Assembly: GCF_022230955.1 (NCBI RefSeq)
Contig: NZ_JAKKFI010000059.1
Coordinates: forward strand, 26,844-90,843
Source: Micromonospora cabrerizensis
GTDB lineage: Bacteria > Actinomycetota > Actinomycetes > Mycobacteriales > Micromonosporaceae
Direction: 5' to 3'
DNA: 64,000 bases
The notes beneath the pieces were generated by a model. The model worked only from the letters and a program-made list of their open reading frames with translations, was not told the origin of the DNA and made no database searches. The translations under genes and the position numbers were made by a program. Positions 12,295 to 25,135 of this stretch are shown here, piece by piece. Numbering within the stretch: position 1 is the first letter of the stretch; the number at the start of each line of letters is the position of its first letter.

Positions 12295-12765
12295 ATGCCG
12301 CGTAAGGGACCCGCTCCGCGGCGGCCACTGGTCGCTGACCCGGTGTACAACTCGCCGCTGGTCACCCAGCTGGTGAACAAGATCCTGCTCCGCGGCAAGC
12401 GTCAGCTCGCCGAGTCGATCGTGTACGCGGCCCTCGAGGGCTGCCGCGAGAAGTCCGGCACCGACCCGGTCGTCACCCTCAAGCGGGCGATGGACAACGT
12501 CAAGCCGACCCTCGAGGTGCGCAGCCGTCGTGTCGGTGGCGCCACCTACCAGGTGCCGGTCGAGGTCCGCCCGACCCGGGCGACCACCCTGGGCCTGCGC
12601 TGGCTGGTCACCTACTCCCGCGCTCGTCGCGAGAAGACCATGGTCGAGCGGCTGATGAACGAGCTGCTCGACGCGAGCAACGGTCTCGGTGCCGCCGTCA
12701 AGCGGCGCGAGGACACGCACAAGATGGCCGAGTCGAACAAGGCCTTCGCGCACTACCGCTGGTAA
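12295..12765 (+). CDS. rpsG: 30S ribosomal protein S7
   Basis: S7 nucleates assembly of the 30S head and contacts mRNA and tRNA in the E site. The product is 156 residues, the standard length, starting [20 protein letters not shown] and containing the conserved [23 protein letters not shown] segment around residues 80-102. The ATG follows the rpsL stop codon by 1 nt, so translation is probably coupled. A strong hairpin separates it from fusA. Confidence 0.98.
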   Translation: MPRKGPAPRRPLVADPVYNSPLVTQLVNKILLRGKRQLAESIVYAALEGCREKSGTDPVVTLKRAMDNVKPTLEVRSRRVGGATYQVPVEVRPTRATTLGLRWLVTYSRARREKTMVERLMNELLDASNGLGAAVKRREDTHKMAESNKAFAHYRW

Positions 12766-12771
12766 CACCCT

Positions 12772-12799
12772 GGTTCCGGCGCCCTCGGGCGCCGGAACC
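12772..12799 (+). terminator. Hairpin between rpsG and fusA
   Basis: A perfect 12-bp stem (12772-12783 with 12788-12799) closes a CTCG tetraloop 6 nt after rpsG. There is no U tract. It lies inside the str operon, so it probably causes partial termination or protects the mRNA. Confidence 0.5.
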
Positions 12800-12839
12800 G
12801 CCACCAGTTGAGTCGAGACGACGATAAGTAGGGATTGAA

Positions 12840-14936
<2,097 letters not shown>

Positions 14937-14954
14937 CGCCCTGAGCAGGTGATT

Positions 14955-14997
14955 CGTGGTTGGTCGCGGGAGGTTTTACCCGCCCGCGGCCACCACG
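14955..14997 (+). terminator. Hairpin between fusA and tuf
   Basis: The arms 14955-14970 and 14983-14997 pair over about 15 bp with one bulge and one G-U pair, around a 12-nt loop. A smaller stem (CCGGCC-TTCT-GGCCGG, 15057-15072) follows before tuf. The arrangement suggests partial termination and separate control of tuf, although no convincing tuf promoter was found. Confidence 0.5.
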
Positions 14998-15148
14998 ATC
15001 GGATCGCGTGAGACCGGGCCTGTAGGCTTCATCGCCGCAGAACCCACAATGGCTTCCCGGCCTTCTGGCCGGAAAGGCTGTCGACAGAGTCCTAAGCGCC
15101 GACCGGCGCGCCGGGCGTACGAACCAAGAAGTCCACAGGAGGACACCA

Positions 15149-16342
15149 GTGGCGAAGGCTAAGTTCGAGCGGACTAAGCCGCACGTCAACATCGGCACCA
15201 TTGGTCACATCGACCACGGTAAGACGACGCTGACGGCGGCCATCACCAAGGTCCTGCACGACCAGTTCCCGGACCTGAACCCCTACACGCCGTTCGACGA
15301 GATCGACAAGGCGCCGGAGGAGAAGGCCCGCGGCATCACGATCTCGATCGCGCACGTCGAGTACCAGACCGAGGCGCGGCACTACGCGCACGTGGACTGC
15401 CCCGGCCACGCGGACTACATCAAGAACATGATCACCGGTGCCGCGCAGATGGACGGCGCGATCCTGGTGGTCGCGGCGACCGACGGCCCGATGCCGCAGA
15501 CCCGCGAGCACGTGCTGCTGGCCCGTCAGGTTGGTGTGCCGTACATCGTCGTGGCGCTCAACAAGAGCGACATGGTCGATGACGAGGAGCTCCTGGAGCT
15601 CGTCGAGCTCGAGGTCCGTGAGCTGCTCTCGTCGCAGGAGTACCCGGGCGACGACCTGCCGGTGGTTCGGGTTTCGGCGCTGAAGGCCCTCGAGGGTGAC
15701 CCCGAGTGGACCGGCAAGCTGCTGGACCTGATGACCGCGGTCGACACCTCGATCCCGCAGCCGGAGCGCGAGGTCGACATGCCGTTCCTGATGCCGGTCG
15801 AGGACGTCTTCACGATCACCGGTCGTGGCACCGTCGTCACCGGTCGCGTGGAGCGCGGCGTTCTCCTGCCGAACGAGGATGTTGAGCTCGTCGGTATCAA
15901 GGAGAAGAGCTTCAAGACCAAGGTCACCGCGATCGAGATGTTCCGGAAGACCCTGGACGACGCCCGCGCAGGCGAGAACGTCGGCCTGCTGCTGCGTGGT
16001 ACCAAGCGCGACGAGGTCGAGCGCGGCATGGTCGTCGTGAAGCCGGGCTCGAACACCCCGCACACGGAGTTCGAGGCGACGGTCTACATCCTCTCCAAGG
16101 AGGAGGGCGGCCGCCACACCCCGTTCTTCCAGAACTACCGCCCGCAGTTCTACTTCCGGACCACGGACGTCACCGGTGTCGTCACCCTCCCCGAGGGCAC
16201 CGAGATGGTCATGCCGGGCGACAACACCACCATGTCGGTGAAGCTGATCCAGCCCATCGCCATGGAGGAGAACCTCAAGTTCGCGATCCGCGAGGGTGGC
16301 CGCACCGTCGGCGCCGGGTTCGTCACCAAGATCATCAAGTGA
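15149..16342 (+). CDS. tuf: Elongation factor Tu
   Basis: EF-Tu delivers aminoacyl-tRNA to the ribosome. The 397-residue protein starts at a GTG after CACAGGAGG. Its P-loop GHIDHGKT is at residues 19-26, DCPGHADY is near 82-89 and the NKSD guanine motif near 137-140. Domain II contains [18 protein letters not shown], and domain III ends in [11 protein letters not shown]. The length matches single-copy actinobacterial Tu. No terminator follows, and the S10 promoter candidate begins 16 nt after its stop codon. Confidence 0.98.
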   Translation: MAKAKFERTKPHVNIGTIGHIDHGKTTLTAAITKVLHDQFPDLNPYTPFDEIDKAPEEKARGITISIAHVEYQTEARHYAHVDCPGHADYIKNMITGAAQMDGAILVVAATDGPMPQTREHVLLARQVGVPYIVVALNKSDMVDDEELLELVELEVRELLSSQEYPGDDLPVVRVSALKALEGDPEWTGKLLDLMTAVDTSIPQPEREVDMPFLMPVEDVFTITGRGTVVTGRVERGVLLPNEDVELVGIKEKSFKTKVTAIEMFRKTLDDARAGENVGLLLRGTKRDEVERGMVVVKPGSNTPHTEFEATVYILSKEEGGRHTPFFQNYRPQFYFRTTDVTGVVTLPEGTEMVMPGDNTTMSVKLIQPIAMEENLKFAIREGGRTVGAGFVTKIIK

Positions 16343-16357
16343 ACTAGGTAACCCCGA

Positions 16358-16387
16358 TTAGACCCGCCGCCGGTCGTGCGGCATACT
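16358..16387 (+). promoter_or_regulatory. Promoter candidate for the S10 operon
   Basis: TTAGAC (16358-16363) and CATACT (16382-16387) are 18 nt apart, immediately downstream of tuf. The start would be near 16394, leaving a leader of about 300 nt before rpsJ. It is a moderate match and needs 5'-end mapping. Confidence 0.45.
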
Positions 16388-16465
16388 AGTCAGGTTGCGT
16401 AACGACAGTTCGTCGCCTGTGTTCGGCTTTCGCTGAACCTCCGGGTGGCGAGGCAGTCGAGCGTG

Positions 16466-16496
16466 GGGTGGTTGGCGGCCCAGTCGCCAACCACCC
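16466..16496 (+). promoter_or_regulatory. Hairpin in the S10-operon leader
   Basis: GGGTGGTTGGCG (16466-16477) pairs perfectly with CGCCAACCACCC (16485-16496) around a 7-nt loop. It lies about 75 nt into the predicted leader. It could be a target for autogenous control by a ribosomal protein or the end of tuf read-through. Confidence 0.45.
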
Positions 16497-16594
16497 TCGC
16501 ACGGCGTTCAGGTCGCGGTAATGCGATCGGCGCCTTGACCCACCGCGCGGTCAGCACCGCTCCGGAACCACGGGGCGGAGCCCGATCCGAGGGC

Positions 16595-16620
16595 GCGACA
16601 CGCCCGACCGCGGGGGTCGG
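16595..16620 (+). promoter_or_regulatory. Leader block shared with the str operon (copy 2)
   Basis: Positions 16595-16614 repeat exactly the 20-mer found at 11786-11805. Here its CCGACC (16604-16609) pairs locally with GGTCGG (16615-16620). Identity in two ribosomal-protein leaders, with pairing kept in both, suggests a functional RNA element. Confidence 0.5.
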
Positions 16621-16692
16621 CGAAGTGGGCCTGTGCCAGCCGGTACAGGCGCCCGCAACACAGCGGCATCGAGAGAAGGAACAGAAGCCACC

Positions 16693-17001
16693 ATGGCGGG
16701 ACAGAAGATCCGCATCCGGCTCAAGGCCTATGACCACGAGGTCGTCGACTCCTCGGCTCGGAAGATCGTCGAGACGGTGACGCGCACCGGGGCGCAGGTC
16801 GCGGGCCCGGTGCCGCTGCCCACGGAGATCAACCGTTTCTGCGTTATCCGCTCGCCGCACAAGTACAAGGACTCGCGCGAGCACTTCGAGATGCGCACGC
16901 ACAAGCGGCTGATCGACATCATCGACCCGACCCCGAAGACGGTCGACTCGCTCATGCGCCTCGACCTGCCGGCTGGCGTCGACATCGAGATCAAGCTGTA
17001 G
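16693..17001 (+). CDS. rpsJ: 30S ribosomal protein S10
   Basis: S10 is part of the 30S head and, as NusE, of antitermination complexes. The ATG at 16693 gives the normal 102 residues, starting [20 protein letters not shown] and including the conserved [20 protein letters not shown] segment. The longer frame upstream is leader. It is the first gene of the S10 operon, and rplC starts 11 nt after its stop codon. Confidence 0.98.
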
Positions 17002-17012
17002 GGACCGGACAA

Positions 17013-17678
17013 ATGGACAGGCAAGTCAAGGGGATCCTGGGCGCCAAGCTCGGCATGACCCAGGTCTGGGACAACAACCGTGTTGTTCCCGTGACCGTGG
17101 TCGAGGCCGGCCCGTGCGTCATCAGCCAGGTTCGTAGCGCCGAGAAGGACGGTTACTCCGCGGTCCAGCTGGCGTACGGCATCATCGACCCGCGCAAGGT
17201 CAAGAAGCCGATCAGCGGCCACTACGCCAAGGCGGACGTGGCGCCGCGCCGGCACATCGTCGAGCTGCGCACCACGGACGCTGGGGAATACTCGCTCGGC
17301 CAGGAAGTCACGGTCGAGGAGTTCCCGGCTGGCGTCACCATCGACGTCACCGGCAAGACCAAGGGCAAGGGCTACGCCGGCCCGATGAAGCGGCACGGCT
17401 TCCACGGCCTGGGTGCTGGCCACGGTGTCGAGCGCAAGCACCGCTCGCCCGGTTCCATCGGCGCCTGCGCCACTCCGGGTCGTGTCTTCAAGGGCACCCG
17501 GATGGCCGGCCGCATGGGTGGCGTGCGCTACACCGTGCAGAACCTCACCGTCCAGGCGGTCGACACCGAGAACAACCTGCTGCTCGTCCGGGGTGCCATT
17601 CCTGGTCCCAAGGGCGCGCTTGTTCTGGTCCGTACCGCGGCCAAGAGCAAGGTGAAGAAGGGCGGTGCGGCCAAGTGA
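17013..17678 (+). CDS. rplC: 50S ribosomal protein L3
   Basis: L3 reaches into the peptidyl-transferase region and is an early assembly protein. The 221-residue product has the conserved [14 protein letters not shown]-terminus and the [22 protein letters not shown] loop around residues 127-148. Its stop overlaps the rplD GTG start (GTGA), so the two are translationally coupled. Confidence 0.98.
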   Translation: MDRQVKGILGAKLGMTQVWDNNRVVPVTVVEAGPCVISQVRSAEKDGYSAVQLAYGIIDPRKVKKPISGHYAKADVAPRRHIVELRTTDAGEYSLGQEVTVEEFPAGVTIDVTGKTKGKGYAGPMKRHGFHGLGAGHGVERKHRSPGSIGACATPGRVFKGTRMAGRMGGVRYTVQNLTVQAVDTENNLLLVRGAIPGPKGALVLVRTAAKSKVKKGGAAK

Positions 17679-18325
17679 CCACCGTTGACGTGCGCACCGT
17701 CGAAGGCACCACCAGCAGCTCCGTCGAGCTGCCGGCGGACATCTTCGACGTGCAGGCCAACGTCGCGCTGATGCACCAGGTCGTGGTGGCCCAGCTCGCG
17801 GCGGCCCGACAGGGCACGCACAAGGCCAAGACCCGCGGCGAGGTCGCCGGTGGCGGCAAGAAGCCGTACAAGCAGAAGGGCACCGGTCGCGCCCGGCAGG
17901 GCTCGATCCGCGCGCCGCAGTTCGCCGGCGGTGGCGTCGTGCACGGTCCCGTGCCGCGTGACTACAGCCAGCGGACCCCGAAGAAGATGAAGGCAGCCGC
18001 TCTGCGGGGTGCCCTCTCCGACCGGGCCCGCGCCGGGCAGGTGCACGTCGTCGAGGCGTTCGTCTCGGGCGAGAAGCCGTCGACCAAGGCGGCCCTGGCC
18101 ACGCTGACCAAGCTCACCGAGGCCCGTCGGGTCCTGGTCGTGCTGAGCAGCACCGACGAACTGAACTGGGTGTCGCTGCGCAACGAGCCGCGCGTGCACC
18201 TGATCGAGTCCGGCCAGCTGAACACGTACGACGTGCTGGTGGCCGACGACGTGGTCTTCACCAAGGACGCCCTGGACGAGTTCCTGGGCGTGCCCGCCGA
18301 GACCACCGAGGAGGGTGGCAAGTGA
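17675..18325 (+). CDS. rplD: 50S ribosomal protein L4
   Basis: L4 lines the exit tunnel and is the autogenous repressor of the S10 operon in some bacteria. The 216-residue protein contains the tunnel loop [19 protein letters not shown] (about residues 66-84), where macrolide resistance changes arise; no change is obvious. It starts at a GTG overlapping rplC by 4 nt and ends overlapping rplW by 4 nt. Confidence 0.97.
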   Translation: MTTVDVRTVEGTTSSSVELPADIFDVQANVALMHQVVVAQLAAARQGTHKAKTRGEVAGGGKKPYKQKGTGRARQGSIRAPQFAGGGVVHGPVPRDYSQRTPKKMKAAALRGALSDRARAGQVHVVEAFVSGEKPSTKAALATLTKLTEARRVLVVLSSTDELNWVSLRNEPRVHLIESGQLNTYDVLVADDVVFTKDALDEFLGVPAETTEEGGK

Positions 18326-18624
18326 GCACCATCGCCGACCCGCGCGACATCATCGTCGCGCCGGTCGTCTCGGAGAAGAGCTACAGCGAGCTGAACCGGA
18401 ACTGGTACACCTTCCTGGTGCACCCGGACGCGAACAAGACCGAGATCAAGATCGCTATCCAGCAGATCTTCAACGTCCGCGTCCTGACGGTCAACACGCT
18501 CAACCGCCAGGGTAAGCGCAAGCGCACCAAGACCGGCTTCGGTCAGCGCAAGGCGACCAAGCGGGCGATCGTGAAGCTGGCTGACGGTGACCGCATCGAG
18601 GCCTTCGGCGGCCCGGTCAGCTGA
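18322..18624 (+). CDS. rplW: 50S ribosomal protein L23
   Basis: L23 lies at the tunnel exit and docks trigger factor and SRP. The product has 100 residues, starts at GTG ([20 protein letters not shown]) and keeps the conserved [20 protein letters not shown] segment. It overlaps rplD by 4 nt and precedes rplB by 12 nt. Confidence 0.97.
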   Translation: MSTIADPRDIIVAPVVSEKSYSELNRNWYTFLVHPDANKTEIKIAIQQIFNVRVLTVNTLNRQGKRKRTKTGFGQRKATKRAIVKLADGDRIEAFGGPVS

Positions 18625-18636
18625 GGGGTGTAGACA

Positions 18637-19476
<840 letters not shown>

Positions 19477-19488
19477 GGGAGATAAGAC

Positions 19489-19770
19489 ATGCCTCGCAGC
19501 CTGAAGAAGGGCCCGTTCGTCGACGACCACCTGCTCAAGAAGGTGGAAGTCCAGAACGACAAGGGCTCCAAGAACGTGATCAAGACCTGGTCGCGGCGCT
19601 CGACGATCATCCCCGAGATGCTGGGGCACACGATCGCCGTGCACGACGGACGCAAGCACGTCCCGGTGTTCGTGACCGAGGCGATGGTCGGGCACAAGCT
19701 CGGCGAGTTCGCGCTGACCCGCACGTTCAAGGGTCACGAGAAGGACGACCGGAAGAGCCGTCGGCGCTGA
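19489..19770 (+). CDS. rpsS: 30S ribosomal protein S19
   Basis: S19 sits in the 30S head next to S13 and near the A-site tRNA. It has 93 residues, starting [20 protein letters not shown] and including [21 protein letters not shown]. Length and sequence are standard. The gene lies between rplB and rplV in the usual order. Confidence 0.98.
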   Translation: MPRSLKKGPFVDDHLLKKVEVQNDKGSKNVIKTWSRRSTIIPEMLGHTIAVHDGRKHVPVFVTEAMVGHKLGEFALTRTFKGHEKDDRKSRRR

Positions 19771-19811
19771 CGCCGCGGGCATACGGATAGAGGGAACAAG
19801 GGGTTACAGCG

Positions 19812-20270
19812 ATGCCAGGAAAGGGCGACGCTCCGGTGCTTCCGGGCGCGCGGGCGGTTGCGCGGCACGTGCGCATCTCGCCGATGAAGGCGCGCCGGGT
19901 GGTCAACCTCGTCCGCGGCCTGCCCGCGAAGGAGGCGCTAACGGTGCTGCAGTTCGCGCCACAGGCTGCGAGCGAGCAGGTGTACAAGGTGCTCGCTAGC
20001 GCGATCGCCAACGCGGAGAACAACGAGCGGCTGGACCCCGACGCGCTGCTCGTCAGCGAGGCCTTCGTTGACGAGGGCCCGACGATGAAGCGGTTCCAGC
20101 CGCGGGCGCAGGGTCGGGCGTACCGAATCCGCAAGCGCACCTGCCACATCACTGTGGCGGTCGAAGCGGTCGCGCCGGCAGCGCCGAGGAAGGCCGCGGC
20201 GAAGAAGGCCGCCCCGGCCACGGAGGCCGCACCGGCCGAAGCGCAGAGCAAGACGGAGGACGCCGAGTAA
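19812..20270 (+). CDS. rplV: 50S ribosomal protein L22
   Basis: L22 lines the exit tunnel with L4. The first 120 or so residues are the conserved fold, including [20 protein letters not shown] and [21 protein letters not shown]. The remaining 30 residues are an Ala/Lys/Glu-rich tail typical of actinobacteria, giving 152 in total compared with 110 in E. coli. Its TAA stop shares the A of the rpsC ATG (TAATG), so the pair is coupled. Confidence 0.97.
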   Translation: MPGKGDAPVLPGARAVARHVRISPMKARRVVNLVRGLPAKEALTVLQFAPQAASEQVYKVLASAIANAENNERLDPDALLVSEAFVDEGPTMKRFQPRAQGRAYRIRKRTCHITVAVEAVAPAAPRKAAAKKAAPATEAAPAEAQSKTEDAE

Positions 20271-21157
20271 TGGGTCAGAAGGTTCACCCCACTGGGTTCC
20301 GGCTCGGCATCTCGACCGACTGGAAGTCCCGCTGGTTCGCGGACAAGCTCTACAAGGACTACATCGGCGAGGATGTCAAGATCCGCCGCATGATGTCCAA
20401 GGGCCTCGAGCGCGCCGGGATTTCCAAGGTCGACATCGAGCGCACCCGCGACCGTGTCCGCGTCGACATCCACACCGCCCGGCCGGGCATTGTCATCGGC
20501 CGTAAGGGTGCGGAGGCCGACCGGATCCGCGGCGAGCTGGAGAAGCTCACCGGCAAGCAGGTTCAGCTGAACATCATCGAGGTGAAGAACCCCGAGTCGG
20601 ACGCCCAGCTGGTTGCGCAGGGCGTGGCCGAGCAGCTGTCCAGCCGGGTCAGCTTCCGTCGGGCGATGCGCAAGGCCATGCAGTCGGCGATGAAGAACCC
20701 GGTCTGCAAGGGCATTCGGGTTCAGGTCTCGGGTCGCCTCGGCGGCGCCGAGATGAGCCGGACCGAGTTCTACCGTGAGGGCCGGGTTCCGCTGCACACG
20801 CTGCGGGCCAACATCGAGTACGGCTTCTTCGAGGCCCGTACGACGTTCGGTCGGATCGGTGTCAAGGTCTGGATCTACAAGGGCGACGCCGTTCCGGGCC
20901 GGGAGGCTCCGGCCGAGGCCGGTCCGTCCCGCCCGCGTCGTGGTGAGCGTGGCGACCGTCCCGAGCGTCCGCGTCGTGGCCGGTCGGGTTCGTCCGGCAC
21001 CACGGCTGGTGGCACCGAGGCCGGCCGGGCTGCTGCGACCACCATCGCGCAGCAGGCCGAGACGCCGAGTGGCGAGCCGGTCGACAGCGCAGCTGTCGCC
21101 GCAACGGCTTCCGCTCCGGCCGCGACTCAGCCGGCAGAAACGCAGCAGGAGGGCTGA
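20270..21157 (+). CDS. rpsC: 30S ribosomal protein S3
   Basis: S3 forms part of the mRNA entry channel and has helicase-like activity with S4 and S5. The core, including the KH domain with [14 protein letters not shown] near residues 78-91, covers about residues 1-212. A long disordered tail rich in Arg, Gly, Ala and Thr brings the total to 295 residues, longer than E. coli (233). Such tails are normal in this phylum. rplP follows after 3 nt. Confidence 0.97.
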   Translation: MGQKVHPTGFRLGISTDWKSRWFADKLYKDYIGEDVKIRRMMSKGLERAGISKVDIERTRDRVRVDIHTARPGIVIGRKGAEADRIRGELEKLTGKQVQLNIIEVKNPESDAQLVAQGVAEQLSSRVSFRRAMRKAMQSAMKNPVCKGIRVQVSGRLGGAEMSRTEFYREGRVPLHTLRANIEYGFFEARTTFGRIGVKVWIYKGDAVPGREAPAEAGPSRPRRGERGDRPERPRRGRSGSSGTTAGGTEAGRAAATTIAQQAETPSGEPVDSAAVAATASAPAATQPAETQQEG

Positions 21158-21160
21158 CAG

Positions 21161-21586
21161 ATGCTGATGCCGCGCAAGCCTCCGAAGGGCTTCCGCAAGC
21201 CGCACCACCCGGACCGCAGTGGCGCGTCCAAGGGTGGTAACCGGGTGGTGTTCGGCGAGTTCGGGATTCAGGCTCTCGAGCCGGCGTACGTGACGAACCG
21301 GCAGATCGAGTCGGCACGTATCGCGATGACTCGCCACATCAAGCGTGGTGGCAAGGTCTGGATCACGATCTTCCCGGACCAGGCCCTCACCAAGAAGCCT
21401 GCCGAGACCCGGATGGGTTCCGGTAAGGGTTCGCCCGAGTGGTGGGTCGCCAACGTCAAGCCGGGGCGGGTTCTCTTCGAGATGTCCTTCCCCAACGAGC
21501 AGATCGCGCGAGAGGCCATGCGTCGCGCGATCCACAAGCTCCCGATGAAGTGCCGCATTGTTACGCGCGAAGTGGGTGAATCCTGA
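21161..21586 (+). CDS. rplP: 50S ribosomal protein L16
   Basis: L16 organises the A-site side of the peptidyl-transferase centre. The product begins [20 protein letters not shown] and has 141 residues, with the conserved [22 protein letters not shown] region around residues 86-107. Its TGA overlaps the ATG of rpmC by 1 nt. Confidence 0.97.
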
Positions 21587-21822
21587 TGGCAGCGGGCGTT
21601 AAGGCGACCGAGCTGCGTGAGCTCTCCGAAGAGGAGCTGGTCACGAAGCTGCGGGAGGCCAAGGCGGAGCTGTTCAACCTCCGCGTGCAGGCCGCAACCG
21701 GGCAGCTGGACAACAACCGGCGGTTGCAGGTCATCCGTCGGGAGATCGCCCGGATCTACACGATCATGCGTGAGCGCGAGCTGGGGCTCTCGGCCGCGCC
21801 GACTGAGGTGACTGCATCATGA
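21586..21822 (+). CDS. rpmC: 50S ribosomal protein L29
   Basis: L29 is a small helical-hairpin protein at the tunnel exit beside L23. The 78-residue product contains the diagnostic [20 protein letters not shown] and [13 protein letters not shown] segments, then the second helix. It overlaps rplP by 1 nt and rpsQ by 4 nt. Confidence 0.96.
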   Translation: MAAGVKATELRELSEEELVTKLREAKAELFNLRVQAATGQLDNNRRLQVIRREIARIYTIMRERELGLSAAPTEVTAS

Positions 21823-22097
21823 CCGAAGAGACCGCCACCGCCGCCGCGCGGTCGCGCCGCAAGGTCCGCGAGGGCCTGGTGATCAGCGACAAGATGGACA
21901 AGACCGTCGTGGTCGAGGTCGAGGACCGGGTTCGGCACGCGCTGTACGGCAAGATCATGCGCCGTACGGCCAAGCTGAAGGTGCACGACGAGCAGAACGC
22001 CGCTGGCACCGGCGACCGGGTTCTCATCATGGAGACCCGGCCGCTGAGCGCCACCAAGCGTTGGCGGATCGTGGAGATCCTGGAAAAGGCCAAGTAG
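21819..22097 (+). CDS. rpsQ: 30S ribosomal protein S17
   Basis: S17 is a primary 16S rRNA-binding protein with an OB fold. The 92 residues include [20 protein letters not shown] and the C-terminal [22 protein letters not shown]. It overlaps rpmC at ATGA. A 97-nt gap with a hairpin follows before rplN, splitting the run of coupled genes. Confidence 0.97.
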   Translation: MTEETATAAARSRRKVREGLVISDKMDKTVVVEVEDRVRHALYGKIMRRTAKLKVHDEQNAAGTGDRVLIMETRPLSATKRWRIVEILEKAK

Positions 22098-22142
22098 CGA
22101 AGGCTCGAGCCCGGCGTTGCGTCGGGCGTAGGTTCCGCCAGG

Positions 22143-22170
22143 CTCCGGCCGGCCGCTGCGGCGGCCGGAG
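22143..22170 (+). terminator. Hairpin between rpsQ and rplN
   Basis: CTCCGGCCG (22143-22151) pairs with CGGCCGGAG (22162-22170). A weaker stem (GCCCGGCG/CGTCGGGC, 22109-22127) precedes it. No U tract follows. It marks the traditional S10/spc operon boundary and may reduce read-through. Confidence 0.45.
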
Positions 22171-22194
22171 AACCGGCAGACATAGGAGATAGAC

Positions 22195-22563
22195 GTGATT
22201 CAGCAGGAGTCGCGACTGCGCGTCGCCGACAACACGGGTGCTCGGGAGATCCTGTGCATCCGGGTTCTCGGCGGCTCGGGTCGGCGCTACGCGAGCATCG
22301 GCGACGTCATCGTGGCCACGGTCAAGGACGCGATCCCGGGTGCCGGTGTGAAGAAGGGCGACGTCGTCAAGGCGGTCGTCGTTCGCACGGCCAAGGAGAG
22401 GCGTCGTCCGGACGGCTCGTACATCCGCTTCGACGAGAACGCCGCCGTCATCATCAAGGACGGCGGGGACCCGCGTGGTACCCGCATCTTCGGCCCGGTG
22501 GGCCGGGAGCTGCGGGACAAGCGGTTCATGAAGATTATCTCCCTCGCGCCGGAGGTGTTGTGA
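22195..22563 (+). CDS. rplN: 50S ribosomal protein L14
   Basis: L14 helps form the intersubunit bridges. The GTG start after ATAGGAGATAG gives exactly 122 residues, the universal length, from [20 protein letters not shown] to [10 protein letters not shown]. It is the first gene of the spc operon and overlaps rplX by 4 nt. Confidence 0.98.
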   Translation: MIQQESRLRVADNTGAREILCIRVLGGSGRRYASIGDVIVATVKDAIPGAGVKKGDVVKAVVVRTAKERRRPDGSYIRFDENAAVIIKDGGDPRGTRIFGPVGRELRDKRFMKIISLAPEVL

Positions 22564-22880
22564 CCGTGAAGGTCAAGAAGGGCGACACGGTCGTCATCAT
22601 CGCCGGCAAGGACAAGGGTGCCAAGGGCAAGGTCATTCAGGCCTACCCGCGGCAGGACAAGGTCCTGGTCGAGGGCGTGAACCGGGTCAAGAAGCACACC
22701 CGTATCAGCACCACCCAGCGTGGCGCCAAGACCGGCGGCATCGTCACTCAGGAGGCCCCGATCCACGTCTCGAACGTGCAGGTCCTGGACTCCGACGGCA
22801 AGCCGACCCGCGTCGGTTACCGGATCGACGACAACGGCCAGAAGGTCCGCATCGCGCGTAGCACCGGTAAGGACCTGTGA
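22560..22880 (+). CDS. rplX: 50S ribosomal protein L24
   Basis: L24 initiates 50S assembly. The GTG at 22560 overlaps the rplN stop (GTGA) and gives 106 residues starting [20 protein letters not shown], the KOW motif, with normal length. The frame is open upstream, but that part lies in rplN. Its stop overlaps the start of rplE. Confidence 0.96.
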   Translation: MTVKVKKGDTVVIIAGKDKGAKGKVIQAYPRQDKVLVEGVNRVKKHTRISTTQRGAKTGGIVTQEAPIHVSNVQVLDSDGKPTRVGYRIDDNGQKVRIARSTGKDL

Positions 22881-23446
22881 TGACCACGGCTACCGAAAAG
22901 ACCCTGCCGCGCCTCAAGGAGCGGTACCGCAACGAGATCGTGGCCCAGCTGCGCGAGCAGCACAGCTACGGCAACCCCATGCAGGTGCCGCGGCTGGTCA
23001 AGGTCGTCGTCAACATGGGTGTCGGCGAGGCTGCTCGCGACGCCAAGCTGATCGACGGCGCGGTCCGCGACCTCGCCACGATCACCGGCCAGAAGCCGCA
23101 GGTGCGGCGGGCGACCAAGTCCATCGCGCAGTTCAAGCTCCGCGAGGGCATGCCGATCGGCGCGAAGGTCACCCTTCGTGGCGACCGGATGTGGGAGTTC
23201 CTGGACCGGCTGCTCTCCATCGCGCTTCCGCGTATCCGCGACTTCCGCGGCCTGGACGGGCGCAAGCTGGACGGGCACGGCAACTACACGTTCGGTCTGA
23301 CCGAGCAGTCGGTGTTCCACGAGATCGACCAGGACCGGATCGATCGCCAGCGGGGCATGGACATCACGGTGGTCACGACCGCCACGACCGACGACGAGGG
23401 CCGGGCGCTGCTCAAGCTCCTGGGCTTCCCGTTCAAGGAGAACTGA
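22880..23446 (+). CDS. rplE: 50S ribosomal protein L5
   Basis: L5 binds 5S rRNA and contacts the P-site tRNA. Starting at the ATG of TGATG gives 188 residues ([20 protein letters not shown]); a GTG 3 nt earlier is an alternative. Conserved [14 protein letters not shown] and [16 protein letters not shown] segments are present. rpsZ follows after 1 nt. Confidence 0.97.
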   Translation: MTTATEKTLPRLKERYRNEIVAQLREQHSYGNPMQVPRLVKVVVNMGVGEAARDAKLIDGAVRDLATITGQKPQVRRATKSIAQFKLREGMPIGAKVTLRGDRMWEFLDRLLSIALPRIRDFRGLDGRKLDGHGNYTFGLTEQSVFHEIDQDRIDRQRGMDITVVTTATTDDEGRALLKLLGFPFKEN

Positions 23447-23447
23447 G

Positions 23448-23633
23448 ATGGCCAAGAAGGCGCTGATCATCAAGGCGGCCGCGAAGCCGAAGTTCTCGGT
23501 TCGCGCGTACACCCGCTGCCAGCGGTGCGGGCGTCCGAAGGCGGTCTACCGCAAGTTCGGGCTCTGCCGGGTCTGCATCCGGGAGATGGCTCACCGTGGT
23601 GAGCTGCCGGGCGTGTCCAAGGCTTCCTGGTAA
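23448..23633 (+). CDS. rpsZ: 30S ribosomal protein S14, zinc-binding type (uS14-Z)
   Basis: This is the short zinc form of S14, 61 residues long, which sits in the 30S head. It has a Cys4 ribbon: CQRCG followed by CRVC (Cys24, Cys27, Cys40 and Cys43). Being in the spc operon after rplE, it is the primary S14. Many actinobacteria carry a second, zinc-free S14 elsewhere for zinc starvation, but none is in this window. Confidence 0.96.
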   Translation: MAKKALIIKAAAKPKFSVRAYTRCQRCGRPKAVYRKFGLCRVCIREMAHRGELPGVSKASW

Positions 23634-23644
23634 GGGCGACCGCG

Positions 23645-23663
23645 TCCCGGCCGTCGGCCGGGA
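23645..23663 (+). terminator. Hairpin between rpsZ and rpsH
   Basis: TCCCGGCC (23645-23652) pairs perfectly with GGCCGGGA (23656-23663) around a 3-nt loop within a 116-nt gap. No U tract follows, so it is an intra-operon hairpin of uncertain role. Confidence 0.4.
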
Positions 23664-23749
23664 ACTCCTGCACCGATTAGGTATTGCTCTTCGCCGTAGG
23701 CCCGGGGCTGATGCCCGGGGAACCCCGGCGAGAAAGGCTGACGAAATCC

Positions 23750-24157
23750 ATGACGATGACCGACCCGATCGCAGACATGCTCACGCGTCTGCGTAACGCC
23801 AACCAGGCGTACCACGATCAGGTGAAGATGCCCTACTCCAAGATCAAGGCGAACATCGCCGAGGTCCTGAAGGCCGAGGGTTACATCGCCACCTGGTCGG
23901 TCGAGGAGCCCGAGGAGGGCGCCGTCGGCAAGCGACTGGTCGTCGAGCTGAAGTACGGCCAGAACCGCGAGCGGAGCCTGGCCGGCATCAAGCGCGTGTC
24001 CAAGCCCGGTCTCCGGGTGTACGCCAAGTCGGACGGGCTCCCGCGGGTGCTCGGTGGGCTGGGCGTGGCGATCATTTCGACGTCCCAGGGGCTGCTGACC
24101 GACCGGCAGGCCCGCAAGCGGAGTGTTGGCGGGGAAGTCCTCGCCTTCGTCTGGTAA
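23750..24157 (+). CDS. rpsH: 30S ribosomal protein S8
   Basis: S8 is a central 16S rRNA binder and the spc autoregulator in E. coli. The ATG at 23750 after AGAAAGG gives 135 residues starting [20 protein letters not shown], the usual N-terminus. The frame extends upstream but without family similarity. The conserved [21 protein letters not shown]-terminal block is intact. Confidence 0.97.
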   Translation: MTMTDPIADMLTRLRNANQAYHDQVKMPYSKIKANIAEVLKAEGYIATWSVEEPEEGAVGKRLVVELKYGQNRERSLAGIKRVSKPGLRVYAKSDGLPRVLGGLGVAIISTSQGLLTDRQARKRSVGGEVLAFVW

Positions 24158-24173
24158 CGGGAGACTGGTAGAA

Positions 24174-24716
24174 ATGTCGCGAATTGGACGTAAGTCGATC
24201 CCGGTGCCAGCCGGCGTCGACATCACGATCGACGGGCAGACCGTCAAGGTCAAGGGCCCCAAGGGCCAGCTTGAGCACACCCTCGCCGAGCCGATCACGG
24301 TCGAGCGGGCCGAGGATGGGCAGCTGAGCGTCAACCGGCCGAACGACGAGCGCAAGGCCAAGGAACTCCACGGCCTGAGCCGTACGCTGGTTGCCAACAT
24401 GATCGTCGGGGTCACCGAGGGCTACCGCAAGAGCCTGGAGATCGCCGGCACCGGTTACCGGGTCACCGCCAAGGGTTCGGACCTCGAGTTCGCGCTCGGG
24501 TTCTCGCACCCGGTGGTCGTCCCCGCCCCGGCGGGCATCACCTTCACGGTGGAGCGGCCGACCCTGTTCCACGTTGCTGGCATCGACAAGCAGCAGGTCG
24601 GTGAGGTCGCCGCCAACATCCGGAAGATCCGCCCGCCGGAGCCCTACAAGGGCAAGGGCGTGAAGTACCAGGGCGAGGTCATCCGCCGCAAGGCTGGAAA
24701 GGCAGGTAAGAAGTGA
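24174..24716 (+). CDS. rplF: 50S ribosomal protein L6
   Basis: L6 lies near the factor-binding site of the 50S subunit. The ATG at 24174 gives 180 residues starting [20 protein letters not shown], with both tandem L6 domains and the conserved [16 protein letters not shown] segment near the C-terminus. It overlaps rplR by 4 nt. Confidence 0.97.
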   Translation: MSRIGRKSIPVPAGVDITIDGQTVKVKGPKGQLEHTLAEPITVERAEDGQLSVNRPNDERKAKELHGLSRTLVANMIVGVTEGYRKSLEIAGTGYRVTAKGSDLEFALGFSHPVVVPAPAGITFTVERPTLFHVAGIDKQQVGEVAANIRKIRPPEPYKGKGVKYQGEVIRRKAGKAGKK

Positions 24717-25102
24717 GCGCCACGCTGCTCAAGCGCCGCCGCGGCGTTGCCGCCAAGCGCGCCGTCGGGCGTGCGCGTCGGCACTTCCGCGTCCGCAAGA
24801 ACGTCAGTGGTACGGCCGAGCGTCCGCGCCTGGTCGTCACCCGCTCGCTGCGGCACATGGTCGCCCAGGTCGTCGACGACACCAAGGGTCACACCCTGGC
24901 GTCGGCGTCGAGCCTGGACGCCTCGCTGCGTGGCACGGAGGGCGACAAGAGCGCCCTGGCTGGCAAGGTGGGCGCGCTGCTCGCCGAGCGGGCCAAGGCC
25001 GCCGGCGTCTCCAAGGTCGTCTTCGACCGCGGTGGCAACCGGTACGCGGGGCGAGTCGCCGCGCTTGCCGACGCCGCCCGCGAAGCCGGGCTCGAGTTCT
25101 AA
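24713..25102 (+). CDS. rplR: 50S ribosomal protein L18
   Basis: L18 binds 5S rRNA in the central protuberance. It has 129 residues from a GTG start overlapping rplF. Conserved [20 protein letters not shown] and the C-terminal [20 protein letters not shown] are present. rpsE follows after 33 nt with an AAGGAAGG-type ribosome-binding site. Confidence 0.97.
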   Translation: MSATLLKRRRGVAAKRAVGRARRHFRVRKNVSGTAERPRLVVTRSLRHMVAQVVDDTKGHTLASASSLDASLRGTEGDKSALAGKVGALLAERAKAAGVSKVVFDRGGNRYAGRVAALADAAREAGLEF

Positions 25103-25135
25103 CAACCCCGTCACGAGAGATAAGGAAGGCTGCTG

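Noticed and set aside
16535..16540. A TTGACC hexamer as the S10-operon -35 box
   Set aside because: The bases 17 nt downstream (CGCTCC) do not resemble a -10 box; the pair at 16358-16387 is better.
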